The translations under genes were made by a program, and so were the position numbers. This document shows positions 6,154 through 12,425 of a stretch of 12,425 nt of DNA, one piece after another. The stretch is from an uncultured Elusimicrobium sp. (GTDB lineage: Bacteria; Elusimicrobiota; Elusimicrobia; Elusimicrobiales; Elusimicrobiaceae). Every line of letters begins with the position of its first letter. The first letter of the stretch is position 1. Under the pieces are notes generated by a model, which was not told where the DNA came from, ran no database searches, and saw nothing but the letters and a program-made list of their open reading frames with translations. The stretch is from NCBI GenBank assembly GCA_902767385.1, contig CACXHA010000060.1, positions 1-12,425 on the forward strand, in the 5' to 3' direction.

Positions 6154-7002
6154 ATGTGGGATTATACCGATAAAGTCATGGACCATTTTAAAAACCCGCG
6201 CAATGTGGGTTCTATCCCCAACGCAGACGGTACCGGCCAAGTGGGCAGCTTGGTCTGCGGAGATGCCTTGCGCTTAACTATTAAAGTAAACAAACAAACA
6301 GACGTGATTGAAGACGCCAAATTTGAAACTTTTGGCTGTGCCAGCGCCATTGCCTCTTCCTCTGTACTTACCGAAATGGTAAAAGGCAAAACGATTGCGC
6401 AAGCTTCCAAAATTACCAACCAAGATATCGCTAATGAACTAGGCAGTCTGCCAGCTGAGAAAATGCACTGCTCTGTAATGGGCATGGAAGCGTTGGAAGC
6501 CGCAGTGCAAAGCTATCGCCAAGGCGGCAAACCGGTAGTGTTTGAGCAAGAACAAGAGAAAATTGTGTGCAAATGTTTTAACGTGAGTGAAGAAGCCATT
6601 ATTAAAGCCATCCGCACCAACCACTTAACTACCGTAGAGGACGTAACCCATTTCACCAAAGCTGGTGGCGCGTGCGGACAATGCAAAGGCGAAATCCAAA
6701 AGATTTTAGATAAGGTCAACGGCGCGTGTGAACTGCCGCAGCAAGCCCCCAAACCCTACGATCAAATGACGCTGGTAGAAAAAATCAAAGCCATTGAGAA
6801 AGTGCTAGAAGAAGAAATACGCCCCAAACTTAATATGGACGGCGGCTCGGTGGAACTGGTAGACTTGAGCGGAAACACTGTTAAAGTGCGTTTGACCGGT
6901 ATGTGCAGCGGTTGCGCCGGGGCTCAAGGAACGCTTAAAAACTTTATTGAAAAAGTATTGCAAGACCGGCTGTTTAGCGGCCTTAGCGTGGAGCAAGCGT
7001 AA
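6154..7002 (+). CDS. nifU: NifU-type Fe-S cluster scaffold, full three-domain form
   Basis: Cytoplasmic scaffold on which NifS-derived sulfur and iron are built into clusters for delivery. 282 residues in three domains. The N-terminal IscU-like domain (1-125) has the three scaffold Cys: C35 in VCGD, C62 in GCAS and C106 in HCSV, with Asp37. The central [2Fe-2S] BFD-like domain (137-187) has C139, C141, C174 and C177. The C-terminal Nfu domain (205-275) has NMDGGSVEL and the CSGC pair (251-254). All key Cys are present. Start ATG with AAGGAG 7 nt upstream. The stop overlaps the nifS start by one base (TAATG), as expected for two partners. No nitrogenase genes are nearby, so this is probably the general Fe-S system of the cell, as in other lineages that use a NIF-type pair for housekeeping. 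Confidence 0.96.
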   Translation: MWDYTDKVMDHFKNPRNVGSIPNADGTGQVGSLVCGDALRLTIKVNKQTDVIEDAKFETFGCASAIASSSVLTEMVKGKTIAQASKITNQDIANELGSLPAEKMHCSVMGMEALEAAVQSYRQGGKPVVFEQEQEKIVCKCFNVSEEAIIKAIRTNHLTTVEDVTHFTKAGGACGQCKGEIQKILDKVNGACELPQQAPKPYDQMTLVEKIKAIEKVLEEEIRPKLNMDGGSVELVDLSGNTVKVRLTGMCSGCAGAQGTLKNFIEKVLQDRLFSGLSVEQA

Positions 7003-8171
7003 TGCCCAAAATCATCTATTTGGATAACAACGCAACTACCCAATGCGACCCACGCGTGATAGAAGCCATGTTGCCGTACTTTAGCGAAAAATACGGCAAC
7101 GCGTCAAGTATCCATACCTTTGGCGGGGAAAACCGCCACGTCATTGACCGGGCCCGCCACACCGTAGCGGATTTTATTAATGCCCGGTATGACGACGAAA
7201 TTATTTTTACTTCTTGCGCCTCGGAAAGCGACAACACCGCTATCTTTTCTGCCGTGCGTGCCAACCGCCAGAAAAAACACATCATTACCTCAGTGGTGGA
7301 ACACCCGGCCGTGTTGGAGCCGTTTCGTTATTTGCAAACGCAGGGCTACCGCGTAGATTATATCGGCGTAGACGAATTGGGGCGTTTTAATATGGACCAA
7401 TTCAAAGCGGTGCTAGATGAAGATACGGCACTGGTGTCTGTGATGTGGGCCAACAGCGAGACGGGAACTATTTTCCCTATTGAGGAAATTGCTAAACTGG
7501 CGCATGAGAAAGGTGCTCTTTTTCATACCGACGCCGTACAAGCGGGGGGAAAAATCCCCGTAGATGTGCAAGCGGCAGGGGTGGATATGCTCTCTTTATC
7601 GGCCCATAAATTTCATGGTCCTAAGGGAATTGGTGTTTTGTATGTCAAGCGCGGGACTCGCTTTTTGCCCTATTTAATGGGTGGACATCAAGAAAAACAA
7701 CGCCGCGCCGGAACTGAAAACGTGCCTTACATTGTGGGCATTGCCAAAGCGGCCGAACTAGCCAAAAAACGCTTGGCGGAAGGTACCATGGACAAAGTGG
7801 CTGCCTTGCGCGATAAGCTAGAGCAAGGTATTTTAGCGCAAATCCCCGACGTAAAAGTAAACGGGGACCCGGCCCACCGCGTGCCCAATACCACCAACAT
7901 TAGTTTTGGCTACATAGAGGGCGAATCTATTTTGATGTACCTTAATGATTTTGGAATATGTGCTTCATCGGGGTCGGCTTGTACGTCGGGCTCTTTGGAG
8001 CCATCGCACGTGCTGCGCGCGATGAAAGTGCCGTTCCAATTTGCGCATGGGTCTATCCGGTTTTCACTTTCGGATCAAACCACGCAAGAGGACATTGATT
8101 TAGTGTTAAAAGAACTTCCCGCTATTGTTAAGCGGCTGCGCGAAATTTCGCCTTTTTCGCGCCGGGCATAG
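7002..8171 (+). CDS. nifS: Cysteine desulfurase NifS
   Basis: PLP enzyme that converts L-cysteine to alanine and passes persulfide sulfur to NifU. 389 residues, full length. Seen are LDNNATT (7-13), GNASSIH (32-38), His101 in VVEHPAV, Asp177 in HTDAVQ, the PLP lysine Lys203 in SAHKFHGPKG, RAGTENV (235-241), and the catalytic loop ASSGSACTSG with Cys327. A second Cys (320) sits just before the loop. Two motifs are unusual: the common TSGATESNN appears as TSCASESDN, and VNNETG as WANSETG; neither removes a catalytic residue. Start and nifU stop share one base. The last codons hold the ribosome site of the next gene. Confidence 0.96.
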   Translation: MPKIIYLDNNATTQCDPRVIEAMLPYFSEKYGNASSIHTFGGENRHVIDRARHTVADFINARYDDEIIFTSCASESDNTAIFSAVRANRQKKHIITSVVEHPAVLEPFRYLQTQGYRVDYIGVDELGRFNMDQFKAVLDEDTALVSVMWANSETGTIFPIEEIAKLAHEKGALFHTDAVQAGGKIPVDVQAAGVDMLSLSAHKFHGPKGIGVLYVKRGTRFLPYLMGGHQEKQRRAGTENVPYIVGIAKAAELAKKRLAEGTMDKVAALRDKLEQGILAQIPDVKVNGDPAHRVPNTTNISFGYIEGESILMYLNDFGICASSGSACTSGSLEPSHVLRAMKVPFQFAHGSIRFSLSDQTTQEDIDLVLKELPAIVKRLREISPFSRRA

Positions 8172-8175
8172 GAGG
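8170..8175 (+). promoter_or_regulatory. Ribosome site overlapping the nifS stop
   Basis: AGGAGG overlaps the TAG of nifS and lies 6 nt before the ATG at 8182. It decides the start of the nucleotidase gene: a longer in-frame start at 8125 would add 19 residues inside nifS and bury the signal peptide. Confidence 0.85.
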
Positions 8176-8181
8176 AAATAC

Positions 8182-9648
8182 ATGAAAAGACTAAGTTTGT
8201 TAACTGTTGTTTTATTTACCCCGTTATTGCTGCTTGCCAAAACAACTACGGTTTATCACACCAGCGATACGCACGGGTTTTTCTTCCCGCGCAACGGCGT
8301 GGGCGGTTTTGCCGCCTTGGAAAGTGTACTTAAAAAAGGGCCTAAAAATTATCTCTTGTTAGACAGCGGAGATTTTGCTAACGGTACGGTAGAAACAGGC
8401 ACTTCCAAAGGGCTTAAAGCCGTACAAATTATGAATAAAATGGGATACGACGCTACCACCCTGGGAAACCATGAATTTGATTTTAAGGCGGCCAACTTTC
8501 CCGCGATTGTGGCCGCGCTTGATTTCCCGATGCTAGCGGCTAACTTTTTTGAAGAAGGCACGCAAAAATATCCGCCGCATATTTCCCCCTATACGATAAT
8601 TACTCGCAACGGCGTCAAGTTTGCCATTATCGGGCTAGGAAACAGAACCCCTACCAACCCGGCGAACGGATACTACTTTAGCAAACCGTTAGTGGCTTTG
8701 GAAAATGCTCTTAACGAAATAGAAAAACAAAACCCAGACGTAGTTATCGTTTTGGCGCATGATTCTATTGCCGACGATAAACATGGGGCACACTCTTACT
8801 TAGCAGATATTGCCAAACAATTTGGCGGACGGGTAAATATCGTCATGGGCGGTCACGCGCATAAAATTGTGCAAAACCGCAACTTAAACGGCATCCTGTT
8901 TGTGGAAAGCGGGTGCTATGTGGATTTTGTGAGCAAGGTAACGGTAGAAACTGACGACAAAACCGGGAAGTTTGTGGCGGCCAAATCGGAAATTATCCCA
9001 CTTATTGTAGCCAAAGTAGGCGAAGATAAAGCCATGAAAAAATATGTGGAATCCTTGCGCGAGCCGAACGTGGACACTACGCTAGGCTACACCACCGAAA
9101 TTTTATCTAAACGTCCGGTGAAAGACGACCAGTTAGATGCACCGCTTAATGACTGGGTGGCCGACCTCATGGCCCAATACGCCGGCACGAGGATTGCTAT
9201 TCACAATAACGGCGGCACCCGCGTAGATATGCCCCAAGGACCTATTACCAAACGTGATTTAATTGATGTTCACCCGTTTGAAAATACAGTCACGGTAGTA
9301 ACGGTGGACGGACAGTTTTTAAAGAACTTTGTTAAAAAGGGGTTTGCGCCGCGCAGTATATTTACGTATGCCGGTTTGCAAATTAACTACAAAAAAGATA
9401 AAAAGGGCAACATCAAAGATATTGAGGTTTTCTTAGATGGAAAACCGATTGAAAACAAAAAGAAATACGTAATTGCCACCAATACTTACATTGCCGGCGG
9501 CGGTAGCGAAGGGGGGCTTTTTGCACAAATTCCGGCCGAGCAGAAAAAACAAGTCGGTCCCAAGAGTATTCGTGACCTGATGGAAGATGCTTTAAAACAA
9601 GGAAAAGTATCCGCACCGCAAACTGGTCGTATTAAGCAAGTTGATTAA
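8182..9648 (+). CDS. Periplasmic 5'-nucleotidase / UshA-family metallophosphatase
   Basis: Predicted exported enzyme removing phosphate from nucleotides or related phosphoesters. 488 residues; residues 1-19 form a signal peptide (MKRLSLL, hydrophobic core, LLLA). The N-terminal metallophosphatase domain keeps every dimetal ligand motif: DTHG (D29, H31), DSGD (D64), GNHEFD (N96, H97), LAHD (H193) and GGHAH (H225, H227). The C-terminal 5'-nucleotidase domain begins near 300 and has HNNGGTR (341-347) and GPITKRDLIDVHPFEN (353-368). The substrate-binding GGDGY element is replaced by GGGSEGG at about 439-445, so the natural substrate may differ from that of UshA. It lies 10 nt after nifS with a perfect ribosome site and 3 nt before its paralogue. 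Exact substrate unknown. Confidence 0.92.
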   Translation: MKRLSLLTVVLFTPLLLLAKTTTVYHTSDTHGFFFPRNGVGGFAALESVLKKGPKNYLLLDSGDFANGTVETGTSKGLKAVQIMNKMGYDATTLGNHEFDFKAANFPAIVAALDFPMLAANFFEEGTQKYPPHISPYTIITRNGVKFAIIGLGNRTPTNPANGYYFSKPLVALENALNEIEKQNPDVVIVLAHDSIADDKHGAHSYLADIAKQFGGRVNIVMGGHAHKIVQNRNLNGILFVESGCYVDFVSKVTVETDDKTGKFVAAKSEIIPLIVAKVGEDKAMKKYVESLREPNVDTTLGYTTEILSKRPVKDDQLDAPLNDWVADLMAQYAGTRIAIHNNGGTRVDMPQGPITKRDLIDVHPFENTVTVVTVDGQFLKNFVKKGFAPRSIFTYAGLQINYKKDKKGNIKDIEVFLDGKPIENKKKYVIATNTYIAGGGSEGGLFAQIPAEQKKQVGPKSIRDLMEDALKQGKVSAPQTGRIKQVD

Positions 9649-9651
9649 TTC

Positions 9652-11130
9652 ATGCGGAAATTTTGCGGGTGCTTGTTAGCAGGGCTGGCTTTACTGGGGT
9701 GCGCAGAACGTAAAACGATAGATGTTTTTTTTGTAGCTGACGTACAAGGGTTTTACTTCTCGCGCCCGGAGCCGCGCCTAAACAACCAAATAGCCGGCGG
9801 ATATGGAATACTTAAAAATTTTTTGTTGGCGCAACCTACCCAAAATTATCTGCTTTTTGACGGTGGGAACTGGTTTGGTTCCCGCGCAGAGGGCACGTTG
9901 TCCAAAGGGGCGTATGTGGCCCCGCTAGCTAGCGAGGTTCCTTTTACAGTTGGTACTCTTACCGATAAAGATTTAGTATATGGTTGGCCTGCCGCGCGGG
10001 ATATTGTTAAACAATTAAAATATCCATTGGTAGCGGCCAACTTACGCTTAGAAAATCAAATTCCTTGGCCGTTGCACGATTATCAAATCCGTACGGTGGA
10101 CGGTATCAAAATTGGTATTTTTGGGCTAGTGGCTCCGTGGACCAAAGACCAAGAACGTTTGCCTGGTTTAACCGCGCTAGACCCCATTGAAGTGGCCCAA
10201 CAGATGACGGCGCTGCTTAAAGAAAAAGAAGTAGATGCTATTATTGTGCTTAGCGCTTTGGGGTTGGCGGATGCGTCCGGCGTAAACAATACCGCTTTGG
10301 CGACCGAGGTGGAAGGGATTGACCTTATTTTAAGTTCCAACCAGGATAGCGAAGCCCCGGAAAGCGAAACTATTAAAAACACGTTGATTGTTTACCCCGG
10401 CTCTAAGCTTGATAGCGTAGGGCACATTACGCTGTCTTTTACACAAAATCACCAATTGCGTAAAATGCAATTTGAAGATATGCCGCTGCTCAAAGAAACC
10501 TACGGGGAAGATGAAACCATTGCCAACCAGGCAAACCAATTTTTAAGCGCTACCCGCAAACAAATGAGTAAAACGCTTTCTCACGCTGCGCAGGAGATTA
10601 CGACGGACTTAAATGCCCAATCTGCCTTAGGGGGCGTGTTTGCACAATGTTTGCACAAATTTGCCAAGTTGGACGGAGCCATTTTAAATGCGGGCTCTAT
10701 TCGCAGTTCGTTGCCGGTTGGAACCATTACGGAATTTGACCTCTATAAAAGTTACCCTTACGGGGATAACATTACCTTTGTTACCCTCAAAGGTGCCGCA
10801 CTGACCAAAGCGTTGGAAGCTTCTTTAAATGCGCCGGATAATTTTCCGCAAATTGCCGGGTTTAGCGTGCAGTATATGCCAACTTCCAGCGGCAAACGTA
10901 TTACCCGCGTAACGTTGGATAACGGGCGCATTGTCCGCCCGGCAGATACGTACCGCGTAGCGGTGACCGACCACGTACTGGCCGGCGGCTTTGGGCACGA
11001 AGAATTTATTAACGCCCTGGAGTTTAAGAGTACTTTTGTGGAAGCCCGCCAAATTCTGCGCGGCTGCTTGCTACGGCAAAAAACGGTGGAAGTGCCCTCC
11101 ACAAAAGGACGTTGGAAACAAGTTTCATGA
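9652..11130 (+). CDS. Lipoprotein paralogue of 5'-nucleotidase lacking metal ligands (predicted pseudoenzyme)
   Basis: 492 residues. The N-terminus MRKFCGCLLAGLALLGC carries a lipobox (LLGC, Cys17), so a lipid-anchored envelope protein is predicted. The outline is that of the preceding enzyme: a metallophosphatase-like half, then a 5'-nucleotidase C-terminal domain (AILNAGSIRSSLPVGTITEFD at 343-363, AVTDHVLAGGFG at 437-448). The metal motifs are altered: DTHG is DVQG, DSGD is DGGN, GNHEFD is TDKDLV, LAHD is SALG and GGHAH is SSNQD. Only Asp30 remains as in the enzyme. The frame is intact and long and the C-domain is conserved, so this is not a decaying pseudogene but a predicted non-catalytic binding or regulatory partner, or an enzyme with changed chemistry. 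It starts 3 nt after its neighbour's stop, with no clear Shine-Dalgarno, implying translational coupling. Confidence 0.85.
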   Translation: MRKFCGCLLAGLALLGCAERKTIDVFFVADVQGFYFSRPEPRLNNQIAGGYGILKNFLLAQPTQNYLLFDGGNWFGSRAEGTLSKGAYVAPLASEVPFTVGTLTDKDLVYGWPAARDIVKQLKYPLVAANLRLENQIPWPLHDYQIRTVDGIKIGIFGLVAPWTKDQERLPGLTALDPIEVAQQMTALLKEKEVDAIIVLSALGLADASGVNNTALATEVEGIDLILSSNQDSEAPESETIKNTLIVYPGSKLDSVGHITLSFTQNHQLRKMQFEDMPLLKETYGEDETIANQANQFLSATRKQMSKTLSHAAQEITTDLNAQSALGGVFAQCLHKFAKLDGAILNAGSIRSSLPVGTITEFDLYKSYPYGDNITFVTLKGAALTKALEASLNAPDNFPQIAGFSVQYMPTSSGKRITRVTLDNGRIVRPADTYRVAVTDHVLAGGFGHEEFINALEFKSTFVEARQILRGCLLRQKTVEVPSTKGRWKQVS

Positions 11131-12101
11131 GCTATATTCATCCCTTACAAATCGGCACGTTTAGCGCGCCGAATAACTTACTCTTGGCCCCTATGGCAGG
11201 GATTACCGATACGCCCTTTCGCATTTTGTGTTTAAAAGGCGGCGCGGGAATTGTGTGCGCGGAAATGGTGTCTGCTCACGCGTTGCATTACGGTAATCCG
11301 CGCAGTGGACGTATGCTGCAAGTAGCCCAAAAAGAGCACCCCGTTTCTATGCAAATTTTTGGTGCGGATGAGAAAACCATTGCGCAGGCCGCCAAGCAAG
11401 CCCAAACCCAAGGAGCCGATATAGTAGACCTCAATGCCGGGTGCCCGGTTAAAAAAATTAACAAAGCAGGCGCCGGGTGTGTGCTGATGAAAGACGAATT
11501 AAAACTGGGTCGGCTGATTGAGGCTGCCGTCAAAGCGGTGCGAATTCCCGTTACGCTTAAAACCCGTATCGCGCTAACTCACAAAGAACTTTTGGCGGTG
11601 CGCCTGGCTAAATTGGCACAAAGTGCCGGGGCATCTGCCATTACGTTGCATGCACGGGCGGCGGTAGATGTGCACAGCGGATCGCCGAATATTGAAGCGG
11701 TGGGGGAAGCGTGTGCGGCGGTGAAAATCCCGGTAATTGGTAACGGAGGAATTGTGAGCGCGGAAGTGGCCCGTCAATTTTTAGATGCCGGTTGTGCTGG
11801 CGTGATGATTGGGCGCGCGGCTGTTGGCAATCCGTTTATTTTTGAAGATATTGCCGCGGGTTTGCAAGGGGGAAAAACTGCGCCTATTACCGCTCAAAAA
11901 CGCTTGCAAATTTACTTGGATTTAATCCGCCAGAACGTGGCCTATTACGGCGAGCGCATTGGCGTGAACCGCAGCCGTAAGACAGCCGGCTACTGGATTA
12001 GTAACTTCCCTAACGCGGCCGAAATGCGCGGGCAGTTTATGCGCCTAGGCACGCTAGACGAAATTGAAAAGCTGTTTACAAAGGGGATTTCCTCTTTATA
12101 A
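11127..12101 (+). CDS. dusB: tRNA-dihydrouridine synthase (DusB-like)
   Basis: FMN enzyme that reduces uridines in the tRNA D-loop to dihydrouridine using NADPH. 324 residues, normal length. Seen are LLLAPMAGITDTPFR (18-32), VSMQIFGAD (73-81), the catalytic Cys106 in NAGCPVKKI, KTRIA (145-149) replacing the usual K-R-G, HARAAVDVHSG (175-185), IPVIGNGG (201-208), the FMN-phosphate motif MIGRAAVGNP (227-236) and NRSRKTAGYW (281-290). The ATG at 11127 overlaps the TGA of the upstream lipoprotein gene (ATGA). A TTG at 11112 would only add five residues. The subfamily (DusB rather than another Dus) is assigned by overall motif style and could change with a tree. Confidence 0.92.
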   Translation: MSYIHPLQIGTFSAPNNLLLAPMAGITDTPFRILCLKGGAGIVCAEMVSAHALHYGNPRSGRMLQVAQKEHPVSMQIFGADEKTIAQAAKQAQTQGADIVDLNAGCPVKKINKAGAGCVLMKDELKLGRLIEAAVKAVRIPVTLKTRIALTHKELLAVRLAKLAQSAGASAITLHARAAVDVHSGSPNIEAVGEACAAVKIPVIGNGGIVSAEVARQFLDAGCAGVMIGRAAVGNPFIFEDIAAGLQGGKTAPITAQKRLQIYLDLIRQNVAYYGERIGVNRSRKTAGYWISNFPNAAEMRGQFMRLGTLDEIEKLFTKGISSL

Positions 12102-12103
12102 AC

Positions 12104-12134
12104 TTTACACAAACCCCGTAAATTTTTATATAAT
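12104..12134 (+). promoter_or_regulatory. rplM promoter
   Basis: TTTACA (12104-12109) serves as -35. The -10 is either TATATA (12127-12132, 17-bp spacer) or TATAAT (12129-12134, 19-bp spacer). It lies just after the dusB stop. No terminator separates dusB from rplM, so read-through is also possible. Confidence 0.65.
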
Positions 12135-12163
12135 ATACAGGAACAAACCACGAGTCATTACTA

Positions 12164-12185
12164 CGCGCGGCCACCACTCCGCGCG
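12164..12185 (+). promoter_or_regulatory. Hairpin in the rplM leader, possible L13 autoregulatory element
   Basis: A perfect 7-bp stem (CGCGCGG/CCGCGCG, 12164-12170 with 12179-12185, loop CCACCACT) sits in the middle of a leader of about 75 nt. No T run follows, so it is not a terminator. L13 mRNAs of other bacteria have regulatory leaders; equivalence here is an inference from position only. Confidence 0.45.
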
Positions 12186-12215
12186 AATAATTACAAAAGG
12201 TAGAAATAAAAAACT

Positions 12216-12425
12216 ATGACGAAAACATTCTTACCTTCCGTCAAGGAAGTAGAAACCAGCCGTAAATGGCACCACATTGATGCCAACGGCCAAACCTTAG
12301 GAAGATTGGCTACCCGCGTAGCCGTTCTCTTAATGGGAAAACACAAAAAAACCTATACGCCCAATATGGATTGTGGGGATTTTGTAGTTGTTACCAATGC
12401 CGCTAAAATTAAACTCACCGGCAAA
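12216..12425 (+). CDS. rplM: Ribosomal protein L13 (partial, N-terminal 70 residues)
   Basis: Large-subunit ribosomal protein. The 70 visible residues include RKWHHIDANGQTLGRLAT (16-33), GKHKKTYTPNMDCGDFVVV (41-59) and NAAKIKLTGK (61-70), all matching L13; the frame is cut by the window edge, so this is a truncation of the view and not of the gene. The ATG at 12216 is the only plausible start, since TAA lies in frame three codons upstream. The nearest ribosome-site-like bases (AAAAGG, 12195-12200) are 15 nt away, which is long. rpsI (S9) is expected next, as in most bacteria, but is not visible. Confidence 0.97.
   Translation, partial: MTKTFLPSVKEVETSRKWHHIDANGQTLGRLATRVAVLLMGKHKKTYTPNMDCGDFVVVTNAAKIKLTGK

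Noticed and set aside
6154..8171. Nitrogen-fixation cluster
   Set aside because: Only nifU and nifS are present; the neighbours are a nucleotidase pair and dusB, with no nitrogenase or cofactor genes.
11112..11126. TTG start for dusB
   Set aside because: The ATG at 11127 overlaps the preceding stop in ATGA form and leaves the normal Dus N-terminus.
1..12425. CRISPR arrays, tRNA genes, insertion sequences, phage attachment sites
   Set aside because: No regularly spaced DNA repeats, cloverleaf-like segments, transposase-like frames or terminal inverted repeats were seen.

Overview
The window looks like a chromosomal segment of a Gram-negative, probably anaerobic and host-associated bacterium. 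Outer-membrane features support this: a beta-barrel protein ending in Phe, a lipoprotein and a periplasmic nucleotidase. A full NifU/NifS pair stands as the only visible Fe-S assembly system, with no nif structural genes beside it. The very Cys-rich, pilin-tip-like fragment at the left edge and the general gene style recall Elusimicrobiota, but that is an inference from style only. No rRNA, tRNA, CRISPR array, IS element or prophage signature was seen. The window is almost fully coding; no gene-free stretch exceeds about 115 bases.

Layout. (1) At 2-631 (+) is the 3' part of a secreted-type protein with about 9% Cys, ending in five Cys-paired repeats. It converges on a minus-strand block across a short gap holding two perfect hairpins. 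(2) The minus-strand block, in transcription order from 6061 down to 714, is nadK, recN, a 110-residue two-TM protein with Cys clusters, a strong intrinsic terminator, an outer-membrane protein (two Sm-like segments, a SHOCT-like motif and a beta-barrel), and a glycerate kinase. nadK and recN overlap by 11 nt; the barrel gene and the glycerate kinase overlap by 1 nt. (3) The plus-strand block 6154-12101 is nifU, nifS, a periplasmic 5'-nucleotidase, a lipoprotein paralogue of that nucleotidase, and dusB. These genes are joined by TAATG or ATGA overlaps or by gaps of 10 nt or less, so this is probably one operon. (4) A new promoter and a structured leader then precede rplM (L13), which runs off the right edge.

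How it fits together. nadK and nifU are divergent from a 92-bp region in which both promoters carry an extended -10 of the form TGC-TAYAAT. The same form occurs before the small membrane-protein gene. The nadK -10 sits so close to the ATG that its mRNA is predicted to be leaderless. NifS and NifU would supply Fe-S clusters; NadK and RecN serve NADP supply and DNA repair; DusB modifies tRNA.

The most unusual item is the pair of tandem 5'-nucleotidase paralogues. The first is an apparently intact periplasmic enzyme. The second is a lipoprotein with the same two-domain outline in which nearly every metal ligand has been replaced, so it is a predicted pseudoenzyme. Two further undescribed-looking proteins are the Sm/SHOCT/barrel protein and the Cys-cluster membrane protein, which are separated by an apparent attenuator.
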